From the NCBI GenBank assembly GCA_964519835.1, contig CAZFLD010000011.1, positions 16,890-80,889 on the forward strand: a stretch of DNA of 64,000 nucleotides, in the 5' to 3' direction. Of this stretch, positions 18,275 through 27,037 are shown piece by piece (position 1 is the stretch's first letter; each line of letters opens with the position of its first letter). The DNA comes from CAZFLD01 sp964519835. GTDB taxonomy: Bacteria > Spirochaetota > Spirochaetia > DSM-27196 > CAZFLD01. The translations under genes were made by a program, and so were the position numbers. The notes under the pieces were generated by a model. That model worked only from the letters and a program-made list of their open reading frames with translations. It was not told the DNA's origin and did not search any database.

Positions 18275-18667
18275 TCAGCGAAGAGACGGATCGGGCACAG
18301 TAATGTCCGTTACAAAGACCCGTCCCGCCGGCTCTCCGCCGGCGCCAAACTCTGCGACGGCAGTAGTGACCGCCTCGATGATCAGATCCTCAAACAATGC
18401 CTCCGGGTCTTGCCCTTCGACGCCGACGTTTACCCTAAAAACAGAGTCGTTTGTCGGCAGCTCGATCTCAGATTCAAGAGCAACAACCACCAATAGCGCG
18501 TAGCCGTCGGTGTAATCGTAAACGTAGTCACTGACGGTGCGAACGCCGGATCGCGTTGCGGTTCGAGCACCGGTGCTTCCGGATGCGCGCCATGGCCAAA
18601 CGAGCTCGATCCGGCCGTCATCGGCTTTTTTGCCTAAACAAAAACGTCCCGGTCTCTGCATCGCCAC
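18275..18667 (-). CDS. Hypothetical protein
   Basis: The 130-residue protein starts at GTG 18667 (or ATG 18661). The first ~45 residues are basic and polar. The rest alternates as a small alpha/beta domain (YALLVVVALESEIELP, VFRVNVGVEG, EALFEDLIIEAVTTAVAEF, GRVFVTDITVPD). I recognise no family. There is no signal peptide or TM helix. An in-frame stop lies 15 codons upstream, so it is not a fragment of a longer open frame on that side, although a frameshifted N-terminus cannot be excluded. It stands alone between the metal exporter and a small gene on the other strand. Confidence 0.45.
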   Translation of the reverse strand: MAMQRPGRFCLGKKADDGRIELVWPWRASGSTGARTATRSGVRTVSDYVYDYTDGYALLVVVALESEIELPTNDSVFRVNVGVEGQDPEALFEDLIIEAVTTAVAEFGAGGEPAGRVFVTDITVPDPSLR

Positions 18668-18876
18668 TTGGATACGTGTGTGTGCTCGACTGTCGCGACG
18701 ATCCCTTTTTTATCCGCTGACGCTGAACTCCGTTATCCGCTCAACCGGAATTGTGGCCTCCTCGAGTACCCCGTGCAACCATGTCCACGCCTGCGGGGTA
18801 TATGTGGTGACGGACGTGAGTCCCCAAACGCCCCGGCCGGCGGTAACGCGGAGCCGAGAACCAGACGAGGTGAACC

Positions 18877-19050
18877 ATGGATGATAAAAACGATAGCGCA
18901 GCTCAATCGCCGGAAGAGGCGCTTCGGCGTCTCAAAGAACAGATGGAGTATTTGGAACGGCGAGGACTTATGGAAACAGCAGAGACGTTGCGCAAGCGAA
19001 ACAGAGACAAACAAAAGCCGGACTTCGATCGGGAGAGAGCGCGGCGGTGA
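18877..19050 (+). CDS. Small highly charged helical protein (57 residues)
   Basis: An ATG with a good ribosome-binding site (GAGGTGA, six bases upstream) opens a 57-codon frame beginning MDDKNDSAAQSPEEALRR. The sequence is very rich in Glu, Lys, Arg and Asp and is probably almost entirely alpha-helical (LKEQMEYLERRG, METAETLRKR), with no hydrophobic segment. It could be a small adaptor or an uncharacterised cytosolic protein. It lies 84 bases before a sensor-kinase gene on the same strand. I recognise no family. Confidence 0.6.
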   Translation: MDDKNDSAAQSPEEALRRLKEQMEYLERRGLMETAETLRKRNRDKQKPDFDRERARR

Positions 19051-19134
19051 AGCCGGTCCCCGGTACGGAGCGTGGCCACAAGGCTGGAGGAGATGAAGTG
19101 ACACAAAAAGCGTATTAAGAGATAATAGATGTAA

Positions 19135-20961
19135 ATGAGTTGCGTCTGCCGGCGGATCCTCTGGACTACACTGTTTGTTATCACCTGCGCGGCGCCTCTT
19201 CCCGCTCAACAAGTGGCAAGGGTGTTGGTTCTTCACTCGTATAACACAGACTATCAGTGGACGCGCGATCTGGATGCCGGGATTCGACAAGCATTCGCCG
19301 AAGAGAACGACCGCGCCATTATCGCCTACACCGAATACCTGGATGTCCGTCACTTCAGCTCTGCCGAGTACCTTTCCGACCGAGCATCCGGATTGGAATC
19401 AAAATACTCTTCGACGCAGCTCGACGGCATTATCGTTGCAGACGACATGGCCTTGCACTTTATGCGCGACCACCGTGACCGGCTGTTCGGACCTGTGCCC
19501 CTGGTATTCGCGGGCATCAACGGGTTTTCGTCGAGGCTGGTCGACGCCCTTGGAAACGTGACGGGAGTTGTTGAGAACATCTCCGTAAAAGAGACCTTAC
19601 GCTATGTACACGCTGCCTTCGATCGCGGCATTCGGCTCTACATTCTGGCCGACTCTACCACCACGGGACAGCTGAATCTTGCCCGGGTTCTCGACGAGCT
19701 GAGAGAGACACACCGGGATTTCGAACCGTCGGTGCGGGTTTTGCGGGACGCTACGCCAACCGACTTGCGGCGCATCAACAGTAATGAAAAAAGTAGGCGT
19801 GGATCGGCGGTAGCACTCCTGATCGGCGCACTATTCGAGAGCGACGGTTCCTCTATGCCCTTCGACCGTGCTCGACGACTGGCTCCGGAACTATTGCACG
19901 CGGTCCCGATCGTTACGATGTGGGACTTCTACCTGGGTGATGGAATCCTCGGGGGTCGAGTCACCCGCGCCGGGGTACAGGGTGAGAGGGCCGGCGAAAT
20001 GATGGTGGAAATACTAGATGGCCGGCCGGCCAACACCATCCCTATGGTGTTGGACAGTCCTAATGAGTGGGTATTTGATGCCCGGACGATAAGCGCATTT
20101 GGGCTTGATCCCCAAAACTTGCCCGACGGTGCGATCCTGATCAACAACGAACCGACCGTCTGGGATCTCTACAGCGAACAAATCATTGCGGCCGGGATTG
20201 TAGTGGTATCTCTGGTGTTTGTGGTCGTCGTCCTGCTGATTACCGTGCGGCAGCGGTCGGAGGCAGCCAGGAAGGTACAAGAGTCGCTTGAAGAGAAGGA
20301 AGTGCTTCTCCAAGAAATACATCACCGGGTCAAAAACAACCTGCAGGTGATTTCGAGCATTCTCAGCATGCAAAGTGCAAGTATCGCAGACGTCCAAGCA
20401 GTGGCATTTTTTCGTGAGTGTGAGTCCCGCGTGCGATCTATGGCTCTTGTTCACGACCAATTCTATCAATCGCGCTCGCTCAAACGGATTTCGATGAGGG
20501 CATACCTCCAGGATCTTGTTGACTCTGTTGCAGGACTGATGAGCCCTCCGGCAGCACAGGTTAGCGTCACTTGTACGTTGGACGAGATTTGCCTGGACCT
20601 CGACACGGCCATTCCCATCGGGCTGCTTGTGAACGAGCTGGTATCCAACGCATTCAAATATGGGTCCAAGAGCTCGAGGCTGGACGTCTCGGTCTTACTA
20701 CAGATCGAAGGGACATCACATAAAAAAACGCCGGAGGCCCGGCTTATCGTAACCGACCATGGCCCGGGTTTGACGGGCCCGCCGGATACAACTAAAACAC
20801 TCGGTTTTGCTCTTGTATCGACACTCGCCGATCAGATAGGCGCTTCGGTAGCATTTGAGCGCAATGATCCGACAGGACTTCGCGTTGAGGTTCGCTTCCC
20901 GTTCGCTCACACGGCCCTGTCGGAACAGGGGAATGGTGGATATCGGCGCAAGACGGGATAG
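19135..20961 (+). CDS. HisKA_2 sensor kinase with an ABC-substrate-binding-like sensor domain
   Basis: The 608-residue protein has a signal/anchor helix (WTTLFVITCAAPLPAQ) and a ~310-residue periplasmic domain of the ABC_sub_bind type (VARVLVLHSYNTDYQWTRDL, LDGIIVADDMALHFM, VPLVFAGINGFS, GVQGERAGEMMVEIL). A TM helix follows at residues ~345-367, then the HisKA_2 motif EIHHRVKNNLQVISSIL at residue ~396, an intact N-box (LLVNELVSNAFKYG) and G-box TDHGPGLTG. It likely binds a small ligand outside and phosphorylates a response regulator that is not encoded nearby. The domain order resembles kinases that sense tryptophan- or sugar-like ligands in other bacteria, but the ligand is unknown. Confidence 0.88.
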   Translation: MSCVCRRILWTTLFVITCAAPLPAQQVARVLVLHSYNTDYQWTRDLDAGIRQAFAEENDRAIIAYTEYLDVRHFSSAEYLSDRASGLESKYSSTQLDGIIVADDMALHFMRDHRDRLFGPVPLVFAGINGFSSRLVDALGNVTGVVENISVKETLRYVHAAFDRGIRLYILADSTTTGQLNLARVLDELRETHRDFEPSVRVLRDATPTDLRRINSNEKSRRGSAVALLIGALFESDGSSMPFDRARRLAPELLHAVPIVTMWDFYLGDGILGGRVTRAGVQGERAGEMMVEILDGRPANTIPMVLDSPNEWVFDARTISAFGLDPQNLPDGAILINNEPTVWDLYSEQIIAAGIVVVSLVFVVVVLLITVRQRSEAARKVQESLEEKEVLLQEIHHRVKNNLQVISSILSMQSASIADVQAVAFFRECESRVRSMALVHDQFYQSRSLKRISMRAYLQDLVDSVAGLMSPPAAQVSVTCTLDEICLDLDTAIPIGLLVNELVSNAFKYGSKSSRLDVSVLLQIEGTSHKKTPEARLIVTDHGPGLTGPPDTTKTLGFALVSTLADQIGASVAFERNDPTGLRVEVRFPFAHTALSEQGNGGYRRKTG

Positions 20962-21053
20962 GCGCGGAACGGAAGCAGCGTTTACCCCTGGCGAACAAGC
21001 CTGACTTGGTTTATAATAAAAAAATACAAATACCTATCTATCGGGAGGCTCGC

Positions 21054-22118
21054 TTGCGGCGAACCGAAAATCTACGTTATGTGCCTCGGAGTGCACTCAA
21101 AGATAAAGAGTGGGACGAAGAGGCAAAGCTATGGGATCGACCCAAAATCGATCGCGAGACACTCAAACAACTAAACAAGAGAAGTGTACTCGAGGGCAGT
21201 GTCCGGGTCGTTGTGCACCTCGGCCTTATTGTGGCAACGGGGTGGCTAACGATCTTTGCGGGCGGCTTTTATATCCTCCTTGCCGTCCCGCCCTTCATCG
21301 CCTACTGCTGGCTTGTGGGATTCCTCCACGGCATCGAGCACGAGATGCGCCACAAGATCATCTTCCCGCGGCAGTTGGATTGGTTGAGCGATACCGTGTA
21401 CTTCCTCATCCACGTCCTCTGGAAAGCCGGGTCCCGGAACCAGCGGGTGTCCCATGTGATTCACCACCGCTACACAATGGTCCGCGACGTGGATCCCGAG
21501 CCGGCATTCCCCGAGGACATTACGGCAACGTTTGTTAAGCAGGAGCTGCTGCGAATGCTGTTTACGGTTCTTACTCTCGGAATCGTCGACTTCTTCAAGG
21601 CCATGTGGGAGCTTATCAAACGCACGAGTGGGCGACTGCATCCTATGATTCAGGCCCAGTGTAGCGAGAAGGACCTGAAGTTTATCCAGCGCGAGTCCTT
21701 TGCCGTTCTGTTTCTGAATGGTGCGGGTTTGGCGGCCCTAATCGCCTTCCAACGTTGGGACCTTATCATTCTGCTTATGCTTGGACCACAGGTCGGGCAT
21801 GCAATCGGCGCCTTCTACCATCGCACCGAGCACATCGCCATGATGCACAACACAAACGATCAGCGTTTGGCGACACGCGGTGTAAAGGTCTCTCCAGTCA
21901 CCAAGTTTTTCTACGGCGGCCTCGATGAACATGTGGAGCATCACCTCTTTCCGGGAGTTCCGTCTCGAAATCTGACCAAGCTCCGAGAGACGGTGGACAT
22001 CCCGATCCCCAACCGGAAAAACGTCATCGCCTGTTGGCGAGAGATGTATGCGATCGCCAAACACAGAGAAGAGCATCGGGAAGACGTGTTTATCCCGGAA
22101 GGCATCTTGTTGCCGTAA
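21054..22118 (+). CDS. Membrane fatty-acid desaturase family protein
   Basis: The protein is ~354 residues from the TTG at 21054, which has GGGAGG seven bases upstream; a TTG at 21006 would add 16 residues but overlaps a TATAAT-like box (21012-21017) and lacks a ribosome site. Three His boxes are present: HGIEHEMRHK, HVIHHRYT and EHVEHHLFPG, with a further HAIGAFYHRTEH. They lie around hydrophobic helices (residues ~55-100 and ~225-255), the layout of di-iron acyl-lipid desaturases. Such enzymes introduce double bonds using O2 and an electron donor; hydroxylases and beta-carotene-type enzymes share the motifs, so the substrate is inferred. Confidence 0.82.
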   Translation: MRRTENLRYVPRSALKDKEWDEEAKLWDRPKIDRETLKQLNKRSVLEGSVRVVVHLGLIVATGWLTIFAGGFYILLAVPPFIAYCWLVGFLHGIEHEMRHKIIFPRQLDWLSDTVYFLIHVLWKAGSRNQRVSHVIHHRYTMVRDVDPEPAFPEDITATFVKQELLRMLFTVLTLGIVDFFKAMWELIKRTSGRLHPMIQAQCSEKDLKFIQRESFAVLFLNGAGLAALIAFQRWDLIILLMLGPQVGHAIGAFYHRTEHIAMMHNTNDQRLATRGVKVSPVTKFFYGGLDEHVEHHLFPGVPSRNLTKLRETVDIPIPNRKNVIACWREMYAIAKHREEHREDVFIPEGILLP

Positions 22119-22197
22119 AGCCGGCCGCATTTCTTGGCGCGCCACGCAGCGGGAGCTTGTTGTTGTTGGCGTCGGCGGGTGGTAGCCTTGTATAACG

Positions 22198-23502
22198 ATG
22201 TCGACAAAAAAGCGGGGCCGCCGCGCTACCGCGATACGCGCTTTATTTATCGCCGGACCTTACTTGCTTGTCGGCACGGCGTGGATTCTCTTTTCAGACC
22301 ACATCGCTCTGCTGATCGCAGGTGATGGCGCGCTTTTGGCGCGAGCACAACTCTTTAAGGGCCTGGGCTATGTCGTAGTTACGGCCGGCGCATTGTTCTT
22401 CTTGGTGCGGCACCAATTGCGCGAGCTGCAGCGGTCGGAGCAGGCAATACAGGTCCAGCTTCGGGCGCGACAACGCCTTGGCGTGTATCTCGAGACGATT
22501 ATCGAAGCATCGCCGTCCGCGATTTTTGATCTCGATACCCAAGGATGCGTCGCGGGCATCTGGAACCCCGCAGCGGCAATGTTGCTCGGCTACACACGGG
22601 CCGAAGTGGTCGGAACGTATGCCGTGACAATCCCGGAGAACATCCGGATTCTCACGGAAACAATAGATTCAGCGCCCGAGCCAACGTGGCGCAGTTGCGG
22701 AACGGAGACGGAGCTCCGGTGCAAGGACGGGTCTCTGGTTCCGGTATTGGTGGCAACCGCGCCACTCGTGCACAACGGCGCCGGTGAAGCCTCGGCCGTG
22801 CACCGGACCCTTGTAATGGTTACCGACATCGGCGATCTGCGTAGAACCACCGACCAGCTCGAGGACGCCGTGGCGGAGCGGGACACGTTGCTCCGCGAGG
22901 TTCATCATCGTGTAAAAAACAACCTACAGCTCATCTCGAGCTTGCTCTCCATCGAGGGCCATGCCGCCCGATGCCCCGACGCCGATCGGGTCGTGGCTCG
23001 AACGCGCTCCCGGATTCAGGCGTTTGCACACATACACGAGCAGCTTTACCAGCGCCGGGACTTGTCCCGAATCCGCGTTGACCGGTACATCGGCGCCGTG
23101 GCCACGGAAACAATCACGTTCTACGGCAAATCGCGAGGAATCGAGCTCCAAACCAACCTCGATAGCTGTGAGACGACGCTCGAGACGGCCCTGCCGATGG
23201 GACTCATCGTGCACGAATCCCTTTTGACGTGGCTGGAGGCGACTCAGGGCTTGAACCAAAAGCTTCTTGCCCGTGTCACGTTGCAAGAAGTCGACGGCTC
23301 GGTGGAGCTTAGGATCACCGGGAGTGGAGAGGCAGGAGTCACGGTGGACTTGGGGACTACAGGTGCCGGCGCCGGGACGGGACTGATGCTTGTGGGCGTC
23401 CTTACAAAACAGCTTGGCGGCGAGATCGTGAGGCTCGCCGACGGCTGCTCAGACGTGCACATTCGCCTTGCGCGTTTAAAAGAAACCACAACCTGGCCGT
23501 AG
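22198..23502 (+). CDS. HisKA_2 sensor kinase with PAS domain and degenerate ATPase core
   Basis: The 434-residue protein has two N-terminal TM helices (residues ~14-40 and ~53-75), a PAS domain (ETIIEASPSAIFDLD ... NPAAAMLLGYTRAEVVG, ~95-215) and a clear HisKA_2 motif LREVHHRVKNNLQLISSLLS (His236/237). The ATPase part is abnormal. Where relatives have NELxxNAxKY it reads PMGLIVHESLLTWLEA, losing both Mg-ATP Asn residues, and the G1 box DxGxG is replaced by TGSGEAG. The final GTGLMLVGVLTKQLGGEI block remains. It may be unable to bind ATP and act as a pseudokinase or partner of another kinase. No receiver gene is adjacent. Confidence 0.85.
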   Translation: MSTKKRGRRATAIRALFIAGPYLLVGTAWILFSDHIALLIAGDGALLARAQLFKGLGYVVVTAGALFFLVRHQLRELQRSEQAIQVQLRARQRLGVYLETIIEASPSAIFDLDTQGCVAGIWNPAAAMLLGYTRAEVVGTYAVTIPENIRILTETIDSAPEPTWRSCGTETELRCKDGSLVPVLVATAPLVHNGAGEASAVHRTLVMVTDIGDLRRTTDQLEDAVAERDTLLREVHHRVKNNLQLISSLLSIEGHAARCPDADRVVARTRSRIQAFAHIHEQLYQRRDLSRIRVDRYIGAVATETITFYGKSRGIELQTNLDSCETTLETALPMGLIVHESLLTWLEATQGLNQKLLARVTLQEVDGSVELRITGSGEAGVTVDLGTTGAGAGTGLMLVGVLTKQLGGEIVRLADGCSDVHIRLARLKETTTWP

Positions 23503-23668
23503 CAACCGTGCCACCGAAGCCTAGGGCGGGCACAACCCGCTGCGCCATGCCGGAGCCTGAAGCCGGCGCCCAAATTCGGAGCTTGGGGCCGCGTTTGGGT
23601 AGACGGCGAAAGGTCCTCCGGACCGGCAGCTGATCACACGCGCTCTTCACAACTCTTTACTGGGGAAT

Positions 23669-23720
23669 TTGACGCGCGCCGGTCGTCACGGTACAATTAA
23701 AACATTGCTTAATCGTTAAG
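23669..23720 (+). promoter_or_regulatory. Promoter and ArsR-type operator of the Cd/Zn resistance operon
   Basis: TTGACG (23669-23674) and TACAAT (23692-23697) are separated by exactly 17 bases, a strong sigma-70-like promoter. Just downstream, over the expected start point, is an inverted repeat CTTAA-TCG-TTAAG (23708-23720), the size and place expected for an ArsR/SmtB-family operator. The following gene encodes such a repressor. Confidence 0.8.
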
Positions 23721-23732
23721 GGAGTTTGAGCC

Positions 23733-24116
23733 ATGTCACATAGCACAACCCGCAGGTCGGCACCTGACCTATGTTCCGAGCCGGGTGTTACCTGCCAAGG
23801 GAGCCAACAAGGAGAGACGGAGCTCCGCGCCAAACTACTCGACGTTGCGGGTCTCTCGGAGCTTTTCAAAGCGATGGCGGACGAGACCCGGATCAAGATT
23901 CTCTATCTTTTGGCTCAACGGGAACTGTGCGTCTGCGACCTTGCGCGCGTCCTGGAAATGACGTTGCCGGCGATCTCCCACCACTTGCGGCTGCTGAGGA
24001 CAATGCGGCTGATACGCGGTCGGCGCGACGGCAAACAGGTCTTCTACGCGCTGGACGACGACCATGTTCCGACGCTCATAGAGGTGGCGCGCGAACACTA
24101 CATCAATCAGATCTAA
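23733..24116 (+). CDS. cadC: ArsR-family metal-sensing repressor, CadC-like
   Basis: The 127-residue winged-helix repressor contains ELCVCDLARVLEMTLPAISHHLRLLRTMRLI, the classic alpha-3/recognition-helix block with the CxC metal site (Cys66, Cys68). Two further Cys in the N-terminal tail (Cys14, Cys21) match the CadC arrangement for Cd/Pb/Zn thiolate sensing. It is placed 13 bases before the P-type ATPase gene, so the two form an operon under the operator at 23708. It should leave DNA on binding Cd(II), Pb(II) or Zn(II). The metal assignment is inferred from the Cys pattern and neighbour. Confidence 0.9.
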   Translation: MSHSTTRRSAPDLCSEPGVTCQGSQQGETELRAKLLDVAGLSELFKAMADETRIKILYLLAQRELCVCDLARVLEMTLPAISHHLRLLRTMRLIRGRRDGKQVFYALDDDHVPTLIEVAREHYINQI

Positions 24117-24129
24117 GGGGATATAGGCG

Positions 24130-26103
24130 ATGGGTTCTACGGAGTTCAAGAGGTACCACATCGAGGGTCTCGACTGCGCCAATTGCGCAAACGACAGTAA
24201 AGCAGCCCCGCGCCGCAAGAATCTGTGGCGCATCGGTCGCTTCGGATTCGCTTTGGTCCTAACCACCCTTGGCGTGATCTTCCAAGACACTCTGCAAGAC
24301 ACTCCGCTTCAGCTCGCCGAGTACGCGGTTTTCCTCACGGCCTACGTGCTCGTTGGATGGTCGGTCTTGTACAAGGCGGCACAAAACATCGTCCGCGGTC
24401 GAGTGTTCGACGAGATGTTCTTGATGAGTATCGCCACCCTCGGTGCAATTGTTATCCACGAGTTGGCGGAGGCGGTGGCGGTGATGCTTTTCTATTCCGT
24501 CGGCGAGTACGTGCAAGATCTCGCCGTAGACCGCTCCCGCCGCTCGATCTCATCGCTTATGGACCTACGACCGGACTTCGCTCGCCTGGTGACGAGCGAC
24601 GGCACCAATGAGGTCGAACCTGAGGCGGTTACGGTCGGGCAAACAATCGAGGTGCACGCGGGCGAACGGGTTGCCCTCGACGGCGAGGTCGTAAGCGGGT
24701 TTACGGCCGTGGATACCTCCGCCCTCACCGGCGAGTCGGTACCACGTACGGTGGAAATAGGTGACTCGGTACTCGCAGGCTTTATCAACGCGGGCGGAAC
24801 CATCCGGGTCCGTGTCGCAAAGCCGTTTTCCGAGTCGTCGGTCTCTCGGATCATAGAGCTGGTGGAGGATTCCGCCGCGCGTAAGGCGCCGACGGAGCGC
24901 TTTGTCTCACGCCTTGCGGCGGTTTACACGCCAATCGTCGTGGGCATCGCCGCCACAATTGCGTTTTTGCCGCCGCTTTTTGTGCCCGGAGCAACCCTTG
25001 GCGAGTGGGTGTATCGAGCCCTGGTGATGCTGGTTATCTCCTGTCCCTGCGCTCTTGTTGTCTCTATTCCGCTAGGCTACTTCGGCGGCATCGGCGGTGC
25101 GTCGCGCAACGGCATCTTGGTGAAGGGAGCCAACTATCTCGATACCCTTCTGGATGTTTCGACGGTCGTGATGGACAAGACCGGTACCCTTACACACGGC
25201 ACCTTTACAGTCATTCACACCGAGACACGCAACGGCTACACACCACAAGAGGTCTTACGCTTGGCCGCTCTCTCCGAATCACACTCCACCCACCCCATCG
25301 CCACATCCATTCGCGCGGCGTACAAGAAAAGCACGGAAACAGGCCCGCCCGGAGCGCCGGATGAACAGGCCGTTACGGAAGTCCACGAGGAGAGGGGCTT
25401 TGGCGTTATTGCAACCGTCGGCGGAACCACGGTGGTTGCCGGCAGTGACAGACTCCTGCACCGCGAAAACATCGACCACGGAGACTGCGACGCGGAGGGA
25501 ACGGTCGTCTACGTTGCTGTCGACGGTCGGTACATGGGCTACATCGTTATCTCCGATGAGATAAAGGAGGGCGCCACGGAAGCGGTAGCGGAGCTCAAGT
25601 CCCTCGGCGTGGAAAGGATCGTTATGCTCACGGGTGACAACAAGACAATCGCGCAGCGTGTCGCTCAGAAAACGTCGATCGACACCTACTTCGCTGAGCT
25701 GTTACCCGAGGAGAAGGTCGCCAAGGTCGAGGAGCTTGTCGGCACCCTCCCTAAGGGCAAGAAAGTCGCCTTTGTGGGAGACGGAATCAATGACGCACCC
25801 GTGTTGATGCGCGCGGATGTGGGCATAGCCATGGGAGCAATGGGCTCCGACGCCGCGATCGAGGCCGCCGATGTGGTCCTTATGGACGACAAGCCCGTCG
25901 GGGTGGCGAACTCGATTCGCTTGGCCCGGAAAACCAGGGCGGTCGTAATCCAGAATATCGTCCTGGCCCTATTGGTAAAGGTCGTATTTTTGACCATGGG
26001 GGCGTTAGGCATCGCAACGATGTGGGAGGCGGTTATCGCCGACATGGGAACCTCGCTCTTAGCGGTGTTCAACGCCACACGAACCCTCCGGGCGCTCCGC
26101 TAG
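24130..26103 (+). CDS. cadA: Zn/Cd/Pb-exporting P1B-type ATPase with a stub of the N-terminal HMA domain
   Basis: The 657-residue membrane pump has the metal-site motif SCPCALVVSIPLGYFGGIG (~residue 305), phosphorylation motif DKTGTLTHG (Asp349), the actuator loop TGES, the nucleotide-binding SESHSTHP dipeptide region and hinge GDGINDAPVL. The CPC helix followed by SIPLGYFGGIGGASRNGILVKG is characteristic of the ZntA/CadA (P1B-2) group. The N-terminus keeps YHIEGLDCANCA with the CxxC of a heavy-metal-associated domain, but the rest of that ~65-residue domain is missing and the protein goes straight into the basic linker and first helix. It is cotranscribed with the ArsR repressor. Confidence 0.94.
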   Translation: MGSTEFKRYHIEGLDCANCANDSKAAPRRKNLWRIGRFGFALVLTTLGVIFQDTLQDTPLQLAEYAVFLTAYVLVGWSVLYKAAQNIVRGRVFDEMFLMSIATLGAIVIHELAEAVAVMLFYSVGEYVQDLAVDRSRRSISSLMDLRPDFARLVTSDGTNEVEPEAVTVGQTIEVHAGERVALDGEVVSGFTAVDTSALTGESVPRTVEIGDSVLAGFINAGGTIRVRVAKPFSESSVSRIIELVEDSAARKAPTERFVSRLAAVYTPIVVGIAATIAFLPPLFVPGATLGEWVYRALVMLVISCPCALVVSIPLGYFGGIGGASRNGILVKGANYLDTLLDVSTVVMDKTGTLTHGTFTVIHTETRNGYTPQEVLRLAALSESHSTHPIATSIRAAYKKSTETGPPGAPDEQAVTEVHEERGFGVIATVGGTTVVAGSDRLLHRENIDHGDCDAEGTVVYVAVDGRYMGYIVISDEIKEGATEAVAELKSLGVERIVMLTGDNKTIAQRVAQKTSIDTYFAELLPEEKVAKVEELVGTLPKGKKVAFVGDGINDAPVLMRADVGIAMGAMGSDAAIEAADVVLMDDKPVGVANSIRLARKTRAVVIQNIVLALLVKVVFLTMGALGIATMWEAVIADMGTSLLAVFNATRTLRALR

Positions 26104-26132
26104 TTTTCGTCGCTTACGTAGTTTTCGTCGCT
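26101..26132. repeat. 14-bp direct repeat after cadA
   Basis: TAGTTTTCGTCGCT occurs at 26101-26114 and again at 26119-26132, separated by TACG. The first copy contains the cadA stop codon. It looks like a local duplication of the gene end. Confidence 0.85.
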
Positions 26133-26135
26133 CGA

Positions 26136-26163
26136 GACCGTCATCCGGTCCTCGTTTTTTTCT
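26136..26163 (+). terminator. Probable Rho-independent terminator of the cadC-cadA operon
   Basis: A short stem GACCG/CGGTC (26136-26140 with 26146-26150) is followed four bases later by a run of seven T (26155-26161). The stem is only 5 bp, so the call is moderate. The remaining ~90 bases to the next gene hold nothing recognised. Confidence 0.55.
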
Positions 26164-26254
26164 TCGACCCGAGGACCACGCATTTGACGTTGCTGTAGCC
26201 GGAGTGGCCGCGTTGAGGTGGCGCTGGAGCGGCCGGCGGCCTTTTTGTGGAAGC

Positions 26255-27037
26255 CTATAGTTTGCGGGCGATGTAAAAGCCGTAGCTAAAGGCGGCGCCG
26301 AACCGTTTGTACAGGGCGATCTCGGTCTTGGTTCCTTCTACAATCGCCTCAGCCTCCGCGCTGTTGCCATGGCGGCATAAAAAGGGTTCGAACTCCGCCT
26401 GGAGCGGCTTGTAGAACTCGTCCATCCAACAGCTCGCCGGGAGCGCGAAGTAGCCAAGTGGTGAGTAGCCGGCTTCCTCGAGTACGGCGATCTTTGCCGC
26501 GGCCGTGTCCACTTCCGGGTACTCGGTCTCCCAGTGACTCCGAATGACATCGGGAGGGTTGGGTCTGATCCAGGTGAGTTCGGAAACGCCGAGTATGCCG
26601 CCGGGCTTTAGGAACCTTCGCCAACCAACAACACCGGCCTTGAACCCCATGATGTAGATCGCTCCCTCGGACCAGATCACATCAAGCTCTTCGTCGCCAA
26701 AAGGCAATGCATCCATCGCCGCAACTTTGGTCTCTACTCGGTGTTTGAGACGGCGCTTGTCAGCTTGCGCGTCGAGGACCTTCAAAAACTCTTCGGAAAG
26801 GTCGACGGCGGTCACTTCTGCGTCGAGCGCCTCGGCAATGACAAGTGTCGAGGCACCTGTGCCACAGCCGACGTCCGCAATGCAAAAGGGGCGCCCGCCG
26901 CCGGAGACCTCACCGGGGCGGTTGCCGCGGCTGCAAATCCCCGCCGGCTCCAGGGCCAGGAGGGTAGTCTCTGCGCTTCCGGGACCCTGCCGCGGAACAC
27001 GTCGGTAGAGGTCCACGATAAGACTAAACTGATCCAT
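26255..27037 (-). CDS. Class I SAM-dependent methyltransferase
   Basis: The 260-residue protein has motif I IADVGCGTGASTLVIAEAL (about residue 50), motif II TAVDLSEEFLKVLDAQA, a post-motif region AAMDALPFGDEELDVIWSEGAIYIMGF and GGILGVSELTWIR. The C-terminal half (MDEFYKPLQAEFEPFL ... FGAAFSYGFYIARKL) resembles small-molecule methyltransferases of the YjhP group; the substrate is unknown. I chose ATG 27037; a GTG six bases upstream is also possible. It stands alone on the minus strand between the two metal operons, so a role in metal or metalloid methylation is possible, but nothing in the sequence proves it. Confidence 0.82.
   Translation of the reverse strand: MDQFSLIVDLYRRVPRQGPGSAETTLLALEPAGICSRGNRPGEVSGGGRPFCIADVGCGTGASTLVIAEALDAEVTAVDLSEEFLKVLDAQADKRRLKHRVETKVAAMDALPFGDEELDVIWSEGAIYIMGFKAGVVGWRRFLKPGGILGVSELTWIRPNPPDVIRSHWETEYPEVDTAAAKIAVLEEAGYSPLGYFALPASCWMDEFYKPLQAEFEPFLCRHGNSAEAEAIVEGTKTEIALYKRFGAAFSYGFYIARKL

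Noticed and set aside
22191..22196. TATAAC as a -10 box for the PAS kinase gene
   Set aside because: It ends only one base before the ATG, so the start point would fall inside the coding sequence. No spaced -35 box was found.
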